This document shows positions 46,638 to 55,418 of a stretch of 61,072 bases of DNA, piece by piece (the stretch's first letter is position 1; each line of letters begins with the position of its first letter). The position numbers were made by a program, and so were the translations under genes. The stretch is from Pseudomonadota bacterium. GTDB lineage: Bacteria > Pseudomonadota > Gammaproteobacteria > Burkholderiales > Methylophilaceae. Below the pieces are notes generated by a model that saw only the letters and a list, made by a program, of their open reading frames with translations, was not told the DNA's origin and made no database searches. Where the stretch lies: positions 1 to 61,072 of the forward strand of contig JAKQTN010000055.1 of assembly GCA_029563075.1 (NCBI GenBank), given 5' to 3'.

Positions 46638-47414
46638 ATGACTCCAACTCTTGTATTCGACATCGAAACCATCCCAGACACCACTGGTCTGCGCGCCTTG
46701 CTGGATGTGCCTCCCGAGGCTACGGATGAAGACATAGCCAACATCGCTTTTCATCAGCGCCGCCAGCATAATGGCAGTGATTTTTTGCCATTGCAGCAGC
46801 ACCGTATCTGCGCGATTTCGTGCGCCTTGCGCGAGGGAAACAACTTCAAGGTGTGGAGCCTGGGCGACGTAAATTCGTCTGAAGCAGAGATTATTCAGCG
46901 CTTTTTTGACGGCATAGAGAAATACACGCCGCAAATCATCTCGTGGAATGGCGGCGGGTTTGACCTGCCCGTGCTGCATTACCGTGCCATGATAAACAAG
47001 GTAGTCGCCCCGCGCTACTGGGATATGGGCGAGGATGACAAAGAATTCAAATGGAACAATTACATCAGCCGTTACCACACGCGCCATCTCGACTTAATGG
47101 ATTTGCTCGCGATTTTTCAGCCGCGCGCCAATGCGCCGCTGGATGAAATCGCCCAGCTGTGCGGCTTTCCGGGCAAGCTGGGCATGGATGGCAGCAAGGT
47201 GTGGGATGCCTATAAAAATGGTGAGATCGAGGCGATCCGCAATTACTGCGAGACCGATGTGGCGAATACGCATCTGGTGTTTCTGCGCTTTCAGCTCATG
47301 CGCGGGCATCTCACGCCAGCGGCTTACGAGGCCGAGATTAAGCTGGTGCGCGATACATTAAGCGGTTATTCAGGCACGCATTGGAGCGAGTTTTTAGCGG
47401 CCTGGAAAATGTAG
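46638..47414 (+). CDS. PolB-like 3'-5' exonuclease
   Basis: The 258-residue stand-alone DEDD exonuclease of the DNA polymerase B-like type starts MTPTLVFDIETIPD, with the first metal motif at residues 8-10. ExoII is SWNGGGFDLPVLHYRA and ExoIII lies in YCETDVANTHLVFLRF. It probably trims DNA in repair; the exact role is unknown. The frame is open to 46611, but that part overlaps the terminator. Its stop lies at the edge of a REP-like repeat. Confidence 0.85.
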   Translation: MTPTLVFDIETIPDTTGLRALLDVPPEATDEDIANIAFHQRRQHNGSDFLPLQQHRICAISCALREGNNFKVWSLGDVNSSEAEIIQRFFDGIEKYTPQIISWNGGGFDLPVLHYRAMINKVVAPRYWDMGEDDKEFKWNNYISRYHTRHLDLMDLLAIFQPRANAPLDEIAQLCGFPGKLGMDGSKVWDAYKNGEIEAIRNYCETDVANTHLVFLRFQLMRGHLTPAAYEAEIKLVRDTLSGYSGTHWSEFLAAWKM

Positions 47415-47465
47415 GAGCGAATTTATTCGCGAAGATATTTGTATCAGTCGTGGATAATTCGCTCC
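47411..47465. repeat. REP-type palindromic element
   Basis: GTAGGAGCGAATTTATTCGC followed by GAA is the form of the GTAGGAGCGnnTT REP sequences common in Pseudomonas and relatives. GGAGCGAAT (47414-47422) repeats inverted as ATTCGCTCC (47457-47465), and GCGAAT/ATTCGC form a small inner hairpin. It fills the gap between the exonuclease and rlmD. Confidence 0.7.
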
Positions 47466-47512
47466 GGCATAATGCGTTAAAATCTCACCTTTTTTGAATT
47501 ACGGGTATTTTC

Positions 47513-48862
47513 ATGGCACGACGCTCCAGAAGCCGCAATCAAGCGCCAATCATTCCAGAAATCAAGCATGCAACTGTCGAGTCGCTAGACCAAGAAGGGC
47601 GCGGGGTGGCGCATGTGGACGGTAAAACTATTTTTATTGATGGTGCGCTGCCTAATGAAAAAGTCACTTTTCAATCGCATCACATCAAAGGCAGCTATGA
47701 AATCGCCAACGTGGTGGAAGTGCTTAAGCAATCGAATCAGCGCGTCAAGCCAAAATGTCCGCACTTTGGTTTGTGTGGTGGCTGCAAATTGCAGCATCTG
47801 GATTTTGCCGCGCAAGTCGCAGCCAAACAGCGTTTGCTTGAAAATGACTTGAAGCATATCGGCAAAGTGAAACCGGAAAATATGCTGCCGCCACTGTATG
47901 GCCCAACCTGGGGTTATCGCCACAAGGCGCGTTTGAGCGTGAAATATGTCGAGAAAAAGCAGCGCGTGCTGGTGGGGTTTAACGAGAAAGCCACGCGCTT
48001 TGTATCGGATATGAATAGTTGCGAGGTATTGGTGCCTGCAGTTTCGGCTTTGATTGCGCCGCTGCAAACATTGATTTTGCAATTGGGCTTGCGAGACAAG
48101 ATTCCGCAAATCGAGCTGGCCGTAGGTGAGAGTCAAGTAATTGTGCTGATTTTCCGCATCATGGATGCGTTGAATGCTAATGACGAAATCTTGCTGAAAG
48201 CCTTTGCGGATCGCCACAGCGTACAAATCTGGACGCAAACTAAAGGCCCGGACACGATAAAACCTTATTGGCCAGAAGCCGCACCAATATTGGCTTACAG
48301 CCTGCCGGAATTTGGGTTGAATTATCCATTTAAGCCGAATGAGTTCACGCAGGTGAACCCGCAAATCAACCAGGTAATGGTGCGCCGCGCAATGCAGTTA
48401 TTAGCCCCGCAAGCGGGCGAAACTATAGCCGATTTCTTTTGCGGCATTGGCAACTTCACGTTGCCCATTGCCCGTAGCGGCGCATCTGTGCTGGGCTTGG
48501 AAGGTTTGGCGAATTTAGTGGATAGAGCCAACGAAAGTGCGACTTTGAACAAAATCAATAACGTAAAATTTGGCGTAGCCGATTTGTTCAAAATGACGCC
48601 AGAGCGTTTAGCGGAGCTTGGGAAGTTTGATAAATGGTTAGTTGATCCGCCGCGCGATGGGGCATTTGAGCTGGTGAAAGCGGTTACACCTGACACCGCA
48701 CCTAGTTGTATCGTCTATGTATCATGTAACCCGGCCACGCTGGCGCGCGACGCTGGCGTGCTGGTGAATGAAAAAGGGTATACCCTAAGCGCGGCAGGCG
48801 TGATTAATATGTTCCCGCACACCGCGCATGTGGAGTCCATCGCACTGTTCCGGAAAAACTAG
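47513..48862 (+). CDS. rlmD: 23S rRNA m5U1939 methyltransferase
   Basis: The 449-residue RumA-type enzyme has an N-terminal TRAM domain, an iron-sulfur site (Cys82, Cys88, Cys91 in [11 protein letters not shown], and a cysteine in MNSCEVLVP) and a Rossmann core with [23 protein letters not shown] and the catalytic Cys in [13 protein letters not shown]. coli RlmD is 433 residues. It converges with doxX. Confidence 0.95.
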   Translation: MARRSRSRNQAPIIPEIKHATVESLDQEGRGVAHVDGKTIFIDGALPNEKVTFQSHHIKGSYEIANVVEVLKQSNQRVKPKCPHFGLCGGCKLQHLDFAAQVAAKQRLLENDLKHIGKVKPENMLPPLYGPTWGYRHKARLSVKYVEKKQRVLVGFNEKATRFVSDMNSCEVLVPAVSALIAPLQTLILQLGLRDKIPQIELAVGESQVIVLIFRIMDALNANDEILLKAFADRHSVQIWTQTKGPDTIKPYWPEAAPILAYSLPEFGLNYPFKPNEFTQVNPQINQVMVRRAMQLLAPQAGETIADFFCGIGNFTLPIARSGASVLGLEGLANLVDRANESATLNKINNVKFGVADLFKMTPERLAELGKFDKWLVDPPRDGAFELVKAVTPDTAPSCIVYVSCNPATLARDAGVLVNEKGYTLSAAGVINMFPHTAHVESIALFRKN

Positions 48863-48871
48863 CCTTGCCTG

Positions 48872-49276
48872 TTACCCTTGTCTGGTTCCGAAGAAATTAG
48901 TTTGTTTTCTCCTGTTGTCCACACAGTAGGCCGTTTTGCCGCCCACTGCCAGCAGCAGCAGACCGCCGGCCATGGCGATGTCTTTCAGGAACATGATCAT
49001 CTGCATTTTGTCAGCAAAATTGGCGTGGAACAAAGCGGCAGCGAGTACTGAAAAACCCGCCAGCGCGAATGCGGCTAACCTTGTCTTGTAGCCTACCGCG
49101 AGTGCCAATCCGCCTAGCACTTCCAGAGCAATGGTTGGCCAAAGCAGAATGCCCGGCACGCCCATCGACTGCATGTAACCGGCCGTTCCTGCAGGATCCT
49201 GAATCTTGCCGATGCCAGCCAGAATAAAAATTAGTGCCAGCATTACACGCCCCAGTAGTTGAATCACGCCAGTCAT
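48872..49276 (-). CDS. DoxX family membrane protein
   Basis: A 134-residue protein with four hydrophobic segments and the DoxX pattern (RVMLALIFILAGIGKIQDPAGTAGYMQSMGVPG; LALAVGYKTRLAAFALAGFSVLAAALFH). Members are linked to thiol or quinone stress; the reaction is unknown. GGGAGAG precedes the ATG, and the promoter carries a perfect palindrome. Confidence 0.9.
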   Translation of the reverse strand: MTGVIQLLGRVMLALIFILAGIGKIQDPAGTAGYMQSMGVPGILLWPTIALEVLGGLALAVGYKTRLAAFALAGFSVLAAALFHANFADKMQMIMFLKDIAMAGGLLLLAVGGKTAYCVDNRRKQTNFFGTRQG

Positions 49277-49301
49277 CGCACTCTCCCTTAGTTAAATGTA
49301 T

Positions 49302-49319
49302 GTCACTAAATATAGTGAC
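49302..49319. promoter_or_regulatory. Palindromic operator on the doxX promoter
   Basis: GTCACTA-AATA-TAGTGAC is a perfect 7-4-7 palindrome that covers the -10 box of the doxX promoter and lies 50 bp before the peptide-binding-protein gene. It fits a dimeric repressor site of the MarR/HxlR size class; the protein is not identifiable here. Confidence 0.6.
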
Positions 49320-49336
49320 CATAATAAACTTATCAA
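49309..49336 (-). promoter_or_regulatory. Sigma-70 promoter of doxX
   Basis: On the minus strand TTGATA (49336-49331), a 16-bp spacer and TATATT (49314-49309), 33 bp before the doxX ATG. The -10 lies inside the palindrome. Confidence 0.6.
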
Positions 49337-49369
49337 ATCCAGGCCGCAATCCTGTGTAAAATTACGCCC

Positions 49370-50842
49370 ATGCTAAAAAAATCCTTGCTGATGATGTGCG
49401 TGTTACTGCTTGCTGCGTGCGGTAAACCGTCACCAGAAGTTTCAGAGATTCATTTCGCCATTGCCCAAGCGCCACTTAACCTCGACCCGCGCTACGCCAC
49501 CGATGCGGCATCGGAGCGCGTGAACCGGCTGATTTATCAGCCTTTGGTGGATTTTGATGCTGCCTCAAACCCCGCACCAGCATTGGCTTCCTGGCATGCT
49601 GTACATGACAGGGAATACCGGTTTGTTTTAAATAAAAATCGCGCGTTATTTCATCACCAGACACAGCTCACCGCGCAGGACGTGAAAGCAACCTATGATT
49701 CGCTGATGCGTCTGAAAGACTCGCCGCATGTAGCGGAGTTTGCCAATATTTCAACTATTAATGCGCCGGATGAAAACACGGTGGAGTTTCATCTGAAGCA
49801 AGCAGATAAGCACTTTCCCGCCAAACTCATTATCGGCATACTGCCAAAAGGCCTGATTGAAAAAGAGCACGATTTTTCACACAATCCCGTGGGGAATGGC
49901 CCATTAAAATTTGTGGGCTGGCAAAACAAGCTCACATTGGAAAGAATCAGCGACAAGCAAAGAATTGCTTTGCAAGAGGTCAAAGATCCGACCGTGCGCG
50001 TACTCAAACTAATGCGTGGCGAGGCGGATTTGATTCAGGGCGATTTGCCGCCCGAGCTGGTGAAATACCTGGAAACCAAACCGGAAATCAGCCTCAAGAC
50101 TAGCATTGGCGCTAATTTTTCATATCTCGGCTTGAATATGCAAGACCCTGTCTTGCGGAATCTGAAGGTCAGACAGGCCATTGCTTATGCGATTGACCGG
50201 CAAGCAATCATCGAAAAAGTGATGGTTCGTAACACAAGAGTCGCGGGCGCGATTTTGCCGCCCGAGCATTGGGCCGGAAACGCGAATTTAACGCCTTATG
50301 ATTACAACCCAGGACATGCTAGGCAATTATTGCAAGAGGCCGGTGTTAAGCTGCCGTTTAAATTGGTCTATAAAACGTCTACCGATGCGCAGCGCGTGCG
50401 CTTTGCCACCATCCTGCAAGCGCAGATGCGGCCTGCTGGTATTGATCTGGAGATTAGCAGCCTCGACTGGGGCACGTTTTTTGAGGATGTGAAACAGGGC
50501 AATTTTCAGCTGTTCGGATTGACCTGGGTAGGCATCAAAACGCCGGAAATCTATGCCAAGGCGTTTGGCTCGCATAACTTTCCACCCAACGGTTTCAACC
50601 GGGGACGCTATACTGATGTTGAGCTGGATAAATTGCTCACCAAAGAAGATTGGCCTGCCGCTACGCAACGCATCCACGCGCAGTTGCCGTATATTCCGCT
50701 GTGGTACGAAGGCCAGTTTGCTGCCATGAAAAAAAATATCAGTAATTATTCACCCAAACCTGACGGCAATTGGGATGATTTAACAACAATTGCCAGGTTG
50801 GCAACAAAAAGCTCGGCTACAATAAGCAACCATGCGTATTGA
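49370..50842 (+). CDS. Peptide ABC transporter substrate-binding lipoprotein
   Basis: The 490-residue family 5 binding protein (OppA/DppA/MppA class) has a lipobox LAAC (Cys17). It has HFAIAQAPLNLDPRYATDAASERVNRLIYQPLV at the N terminus and RQAIAYAIDRQAIIEKVMVRNTRVAGAILPPEHW in the middle. It captures peptides in the periplasm for the permeases at 51320 and 52228. The transpeptidase-fold gene overlaps its 3' end by 11 bp. Murein peptide as ligand is an inference from context. Confidence 0.92.
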   Translation: MLKKSLLMMCVLLLAACGKPSPEVSEIHFAIAQAPLNLDPRYATDAASERVNRLIYQPLVDFDAASNPAPALASWHAVHDREYRFVLNKNRALFHHQTQLTAQDVKATYDSLMRLKDSPHVAEFANISTINAPDENTVEFHLKQADKHFPAKLIIGILPKGLIEKEHDFSHNPVGNGPLKFVGWQNKLTLERISDKQRIALQEVKDPTVRVLKLMRGEADLIQGDLPPELVKYLETKPEISLKTSIGANFSYLGLNMQDPVLRNLKVRQAIAYAIDRQAIIEKVMVRNTRVAGAILPPEHWAGNANLTPYDYNPGHARQLLQEAGVKLPFKLVYKTSTDAQRVRFATILQAQMRPAGIDLEISSLDWGTFFEDVKQGNFQLFGLTWVGIKTPEIYAKAFGSHNFPPNGFNRGRYTDVELDKLLTKEDWPAATQRIHAQLPYIPLWYEGQFAAMKKNISNYSPKPDGNWDDLTTIARLATKSSATISNHAY

Positions 50843-51314
50843 AATTTCCATTCAACAACAAACGCTCACGCTGTTTGACGATTTTGGCGGCGTGAAAGCC
50901 AGATACAGCATTTCCACCGCGGCTAACGGCGTGGGCTGCGAGAAAGACAGCGGCTGCACGCCACTTGGTGAGCACATCATTCGCGCGAAAATTGGAGCGG
51001 GTGCTGTGCCTAATACCGTGTTTGTGGGGCGCCGGGCGACAGGCGAAATCTGCACGCCAGCATTGATGGCGGCGTTTCCAGACCGTGACTGGATTTTGAC
51101 GCGGATTTTGTGGCTATCAGGCAAAGAGGTCGGCAAAAACCGCTTGGGTAATGTGGATACCATGCAGCGTTATATTTACATTCATGGCGTACCCGATAGT
51201 ATGGAAATGGGAAAAATAGGTTCGCACGGTTGTGTGCGTATGCGCAACAGCGATGTGATTGAGTTGTTTGATTTGATTGATGCAGGCATTCCTGTTGTTA
51301 TTCACAATGATTAA
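50832..51314 (+). CDS. L,D-transpeptidase-fold (YkuD) protein without signal peptide
   Basis: The 160-residue protein is a single YkuD domain with the catalytic signature HG (118-119) and SHGCVRM (131-137), nucleophile Cys134. Such enzymes cross-link or trim peptidoglycan peptides in the periplasm. This one begins directly with the domain (MRIEISIQQQTLTLFDDFGG), and no in-frame upstream start exists, so it should be cytoplasmic unless exported otherwise. It sits between the binding protein (11-bp overlap) and the permease gene (5-bp gap), so it is firmly in that operon. Confidence 0.88.
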   Translation: MRIEISIQQQTLTLFDDFGGVKARYSISTAANGVGCEKDSGCTPLGEHIIRAKIGAGAVPNTVFVGRRATGEICTPALMAAFPDRDWILTRILWLSGKEVGKNRLGNVDTMQRYIYIHGVPDSMEMGKIGSHGCVRMRNSDVIELFDLIDAGIPVVIHND

Positions 51315-51319
51315 ACGAA

Positions 51320-52231
51320 ATGTTTAGACGTACAGCTGGTTTTTTCACCGTCATCTTCGGTGTGCTGCTGCTCACTTTTTTGCTGATTCACCTGGTGCCG
51401 GGCGACCCGGTCGAGGTGATGCTGGGCGAATCGGCCAGCACAGCAGACCGTGAGCAATTACGCACTGATTTGGGTTTGAACCAACCGCTGGTTCAACAAT
51501 TCGGGCATTATCTGGGCAAACTCGCCCACGGCGATTTAGGACAATCCATTCATACCAAAACGCCGATTATCGAACTCATTAAAACGCGTTACCCGGCTAC
51601 GGTTAAACTTGCGGTTTTATCACTCATTATTGGTTTGGCGATTGGTATCCCGCTGGGTATTTATGCTGCACTTAAAGCTAATCATTGGCAGGATTTTTTG
51701 GTAACGATAGTTTCCGTGCGATTTTCTGCCATGCCTGCATTCTGGCTGGGACCAATGCTGATGCTGGTGTTTGCCGTATGGTTGGGCTGGCTGCCGGTAA
51801 GCGGCATGGAGTCTCACGCTTCCATTATTCTGCCTGCCTTGACTTTAGGTTTTGGTTTAAGTGCCATTCTCACTCGCATGACGCGTACTTCGATGCTGGA
51901 GGTGCTGAATGAGGACTTCATCCGCACTGCGCGCGCCAAGGGTTTAAGCGAAAACATAGTGATTTTTCGTCATGCCTTGCGCGCAGCATTGCTGCCAATC
52001 ATCACCGTCGTCGGCTTGCAGATGGGCAGTTTGCTGGCCGGCACCGTGATTACCGAAACGATTTTCAGCTGGGACGGCATCGGGCGTTTGTTGGTCGAAA
52101 GCATCGAGAAACGTGATTACCCAGTGACGCAGGCCTGTGTGCTGGTAGTGGCGCTAAGCTATGTGGTTGTTAATTTTTTAACTGACCTGCTGTATTCAAA
52201 ATTAGACCCTCGCGTGAGGTTTGGCGCATGA
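51320..52231 (+). CDS. Peptide ABC transporter permease (DppB-like)
   Basis: A 303-residue inner-membrane permease with six membrane segments. It has the DppB/OppB N-terminal block HLVPGDPVEVMLGESAS and the ATPase-contact EAA loop (NEDFIRTARAKGLSENIVIFRHALRAALLPII). It overlaps the partner permease by 4 bp (ATGA). Confidence 0.95.
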   Translation: MFRRTAGFFTVIFGVLLLTFLLIHLVPGDPVEVMLGESASTADREQLRTDLGLNQPLVQQFGHYLGKLAHGDLGQSIHTKTPIIELIKTRYPATVKLAVLSLIIGLAIGIPLGIYAALKANHWQDFLVTIVSVRFSAMPAFWLGPMLMLVFAVWLGWLPVSGMESHASIILPALTLGFGLSAILTRMTRTSMLEVLNEDFIRTARAKGLSENIVIFRHALRAALLPIITVVGLQMGSLLAGTVITETIFSWDGIGRLLVESIEKRDYPVTQACVLVVALSYVVVNFLTDLLYSKLDPRVRFGA

Positions 52232-53055
52232 ACCGCTGGCTAAAATACCTGCCTTCCGGCCTGCTGCTATTCTGGTTGCTTGCAGTGCTGATTGGGCGCA
52301 TGCTGGATATTGCGGGAATAGGCTTGCAGGGCAATGCCATAGATTTGGGCGCCATTCTTGCAACCCCAAGTTCGTATCACTGGTTTGGCGCGGATGATTT
52401 AGGTCGCGATATTCTGGCGCGTACTTTACGCGGCGTGGAGATTTCATTCGTAGTAGCGGTGATCGTGACGCTGGTGACGATGAGCGTGGGCGTGCTGGTT
52501 GGCCTGCTGGCGGGCTTTTATGGCGGAAAGATCGACCGGCTGTTGATGCAGATCACCGATATATTTCTGGCTTTCCCGGGTATTTTGCTGGCGATTGCGT
52601 TCGCTGCTGTGTTAGGGCCTGGAATGGTGAATTTGATGATTGCGCTAAGCATCACGGGCTGGGTGAGTTATGCACGCCTTACACGCGGCCAGACGCTGGC
52701 TTTGCGCAACCGCCAGCACGTGATTGCGGCAGAATCGCTCGGTGCCAGCGTGCCGCGGCTGCTCATTAAACATATTCTGCCGTTGCTGGGCTCGATATTA
52801 ATTGTCGAGGCAACCTACAGTTTAGCGAGTATCATGATCGCCGAGGCGAGCCTGTCGTTTCTGGGTTTGGGTATACAGGCGCCCAACGCCTCATGGGGCG
52901 CCATGTTGCGCGACGGGGTGCGCTACATGCTGGTAGCGCCGCATTACGTGCTGATTGTGGGCTTGAGCCTGATGAGCCTGATTCTGGCAATCAACCTGCT
53001 TGGTGACCAGTTGCGTGATAAATTAGACGTTAATTCATCTATCAATCAGCACTGA
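52228..53055 (+). CDS. Peptide ABC transporter permease (DppC-like)
   Basis: The 275-residue second permease has the DppC pattern HWFGADDLGRDILARTLRGVEISF, the EAA loop IAAESLGASVPRLLIKHILPLLGSIL and EASLSFLGLGIQAPNASWGAML. No dppD/dppF ATPase gene follows; a repeat and a methyltransferase gene come next, so the ATPase must be encoded elsewhere. Confidence 0.95.
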   Translation: MNRWLKYLPSGLLLFWLLAVLIGRMLDIAGIGLQGNAIDLGAILATPSSYHWFGADDLGRDILARTLRGVEISFVVAVIVTLVTMSVGVLVGLLAGFYGGKIDRLLMQITDIFLAFPGILLAIAFAAVLGPGMVNLMIALSITGWVSYARLTRGQTLALRNRQHVIAAESLGASVPRLLIKHILPLLGSILIVEATYSLASIMIAEASLSFLGLGIQAPNASWGAMLRDGVRYMLVAPHYVLIVGLSLMSLILAINLLGDQLRDKLDVNSSINQH

Positions 53056-53125
53056 CGGTGTTGGCTCACCTTGCCGTACAATGCGTACTGTCTTCGGCTC
53101 ACCGCCTTGCCATTGCCGATTGGTA
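53055..53125. repeat. Imperfect palindrome, probable interspersed repeat
   Basis: Centred on GTAC-AATGC-GTAC (about 53086-53098), with flanks GGTGTTGGCTCACCTTGCC and TGTCTTCGGCTCACCGCCTTG that pair imperfectly. It fills most of the 95-bp gap after dppC. It shares a CGCCTTG end and general design with the palindrome at 28273-28356. Confidence 0.45.
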
Positions 53126-53150
53126 GAAGAATTTAAACATAAGGAATAAT

Positions 53151-54269
53151 TTGAAAAGTCAAAATGTAATATCGTGGTCAGAAAAAAATAAAACCGTAGA
53201 AGCCACCTGGCAATCCGAAGCAGATAATCCACCCCCTAAAAGTGTGGTGGTTGTGGATGATACGATGAAGGCCGATGCTGCTTATAAACTGGCTTGCGAG
53301 GGCACAGGCTTGCTGTATCGCGGTGATTTTCAAAATGCAAAGCAATTGCTGCAGGCGATTACACGGCGCGTGGACCGCAAGCCGATTAAACCAGCTAGCA
53401 ATATGACCGAGGCTTTTCATCAGCATCGCGCCAGGCAGATTCAGCGCGCCAATATCACCAATAAGATTTTGATCGAATTGCAGCACGGCAAATGTGATTT
53501 GCGTCGTGCACCTGATGTAAAACAAGCAGTGGCTGAAGCTATCGGTGACAAAGTTCCTGCGAAAATGGTGCTGTCGTTACGGGAGCTGTTGGGTATGATC
53601 GGCGCACATGAATGGCGCAAAAAAGGCGTGTTTATCGATGCGCTGCAAGCCAATATCCATGCGCACTTTGGCGTGTATTCCCCGGTGCGCGGCGAATACC
53701 TGGAATTGATTAACAACGCGCCTCTGGCCAATATCAAAACCGCGTTTGACATTGGCACGGGCACGGGTGTGGTCGCGGCGATTCTGGTGAATCGCGGCGT
53801 TAAACAGGTGGTGGCAACGGACAATAATCCGCGCGCGTTGCAATGCGCTACTGAAAATATTCAAGCATTAGGCCTAACGCAGTATATCGAGATTGTTGAG
53901 GCGGATTTATTTCCAACAGGCAAAAAAGCGGACTTGATTGTCTGCAACCCGCCATGGCTGCCCGCCAAGGCCAATGCGCCGATTGAGCATGCGATTTACG
54001 ATCCGAATAGCCAAATGCTGAAAAATTTTTTGAATGGTGTTAAAGCGCACCTGAATGAAGGTGGTGAAGTGTGGCTGATACTTTCAGACTTGGCTGAGCA
54101 TTTGGGGTTGCGCTCACGCGAAGAACTGAATAAATGGATTGCCAATGCGGGGTTGAGCGTGATTGAAAAGCTGGATATTCAGCCAAAACATGCCAAAGCC
54201 AGCGACCAGTCAGATCCGTTATATTTAGCTCGTTCAAAAGAAATCACATCGCTTTATAGATTAAAATAA
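53151..54269 (+). CDS. Class I SAM-dependent methyltransferase (PrmC/HemK-like motif)
   Basis: The 372-residue protein has an N-terminal helical part (about 1-180) and a Rossmann methyltransferase core with FDIGTGTGVVAAILV (motif I), VATDNNPRALQCA and IVCNPPWLPAK. The NPPW catalytic motif marks amide- or amine-N methylation, as in glutamine N5- or RNA/DNA adenine enzymes. Target unknown. The start is TTG 53151 with AAGGAA just upstream. It precedes nagZ by 25 bp. Confidence 0.85.
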   Translation: MKSQNVISWSEKNKTVEATWQSEADNPPPKSVVVVDDTMKADAAYKLACEGTGLLYRGDFQNAKQLLQAITRRVDRKPIKPASNMTEAFHQHRARQIQRANITNKILIELQHGKCDLRRAPDVKQAVAEAIGDKVPAKMVLSLRELLGMIGAHEWRKKGVFIDALQANIHAHFGVYSPVRGEYLELINNAPLANIKTAFDIGTGTGVVAAILVNRGVKQVVATDNNPRALQCATENIQALGLTQYIEIVEADLFPTGKKADLIVCNPPWLPAKANAPIEHAIYDPNSQMLKNFLNGVKAHLNEGGEVWLILSDLAEHLGLRSREELNKWIANAGLSVIEKLDIQPKHAKASDQSDPLYLARSKEITSLYRLK

Positions 54270-54294
54270 ACACAACAATTGTTAGAGAAATAGC

Positions 54295-55341
54295 ATGAGT
54301 TTAGGCCCGGTTATGTTAGATGTTGTCGGCAAAGAATTGACTGCCGATGACGTAAGAAGGTTGAAACACCCGCTGGTAGGCGGTGTGATTTTATTTGCGC
54401 GCAACTTTGAAAGCTGCGCGCAACTGAAGGCGCTGACAGCCAGTATCCATGCGGTTAGACAGCCGCCCTTGCTGATCGCGGTGGATCATGAAGGCGGCCG
54501 TGTGCAGCGCTTTCGCGAAGGTTTTACCAAAATCCCGCCCATGCGCGAGTTCGGTAAAATCTGGGATAAAAATCCTAAAAAAGCGCGTGAGTTGGCAGTA
54601 GAAGCAGGCTGGATTCTGGCGGCAGAATTGCGCGCGCATGGCGTGGATTTTAGCTTTACGCCGGTGCTGGATATGGATTACGGCGATAGTCTGGTGATTG
54701 GTGACCGCGCGTTTCACCGCAACCCACAAGCCATTAATGAGCTTGCGTTTAGCTTGATGCAAGGCCTTAAAAAAGGCGGCATGGCGGCGGTAGGCAAGCA
54801 TTTTCCGGGGCATGGTTTCGTGGTGGCCGATTCGCACGTGAGTATTCCGATTGACGAGCGCGAGTTCGACCAGATTGCGCAGAATGACATGCAGCCGTTT
54901 CGGAAAATGATTGATGAAGGCTTGGCAGCAATTATGCCGGCGCACGTGATTTACCCCAAAGTGGATGACAAGCCCGCAGGCTTTTCGAACAAGTGGCTGC
55001 AAAAAGTGCTACGCGAACGTCTGGGTTTTAATGGCGTGATTTTCAGTGACGATTTAAGCATGGAGGGCGCAACGGTGGGTGGCGATGTGACTACACGCAG
55101 CTTGGCTGCGCTCAATGCAGGCTGCGATATGGTGCTGTTGTGCAATCGCCCCGATCTGGCGGACGAATTGCTGGAGAATTTAACATGGAAAATGCCTGCA
55201 CAGAGCATCGCCAGACTGGCGCGCATGCATGGCGCACATCACCCGAAAAACATGGACCATCTGCATGAAAGCGGTGAGTTTTTGGCAGCGGTGCATCGGG
55301 TTGGCATGGTTGGGAAATCGGAAGCGGATTTGTTTGCCTGA
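54295..55341 (+). CDS. nagZ: Beta-N-acetylhexosaminidase NagZ
   Basis: A 348-residue cytoplasmic family 3 glycosidase that removes GlcNAc from anhydro-muropeptides in peptidoglycan recycling. It starts [38 protein letters not shown]. The catalytic loop is [19 protein letters not shown] (His and Asp), and the nucleophile Asp is in SDDLSMEGA. Length agrees with E. coli NagZ (341). With the peptide importer upstream it points to a wall-recycling neighbourhood. Confidence 0.96.
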   Translation: MSLGPVMLDVVGKELTADDVRRLKHPLVGGVILFARNFESCAQLKALTASIHAVRQPPLLIAVDHEGGRVQRFREGFTKIPPMREFGKIWDKNPKKARELAVEAGWILAAELRAHGVDFSFTPVLDMDYGDSLVIGDRAFHRNPQAINELAFSLMQGLKKGGMAAVGKHFPGHGFVVADSHVSIPIDEREFDQIAQNDMQPFRKMIDEGLAAIMPAHVIYPKVDDKPAGFSNKWLQKVLRERLGFNGVIFSDDLSMEGATVGGDVTTRSLAALNAGCDMVLLCNRPDLADELLENLTWKMPAQSIARLARMHGAHHPKNMDHLHESGEFLAAVHRVGMVGKSEADLFA

Positions 55342-55364
55342 ACGAGCCGGTATCCGCATTTGCA

Positions 55365-55393
55365 TTGACCAAACGTACTGGCGCGCGTAAAAT
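55365..55393 (+). promoter_or_regulatory. Sigma-70 promoter of tpiA
   Basis: TTGACC, a 17-bp spacer and TAAAAT, with the -10 ending 25 bp before the tpiA ATG. The spacer and flank contain GGCGCG/CGCGCC inverted halves. Confidence 0.65.
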
Positions 55394-55418
55394 TCGCGCC
55401 AATTCTTAAGGCGCTTCA

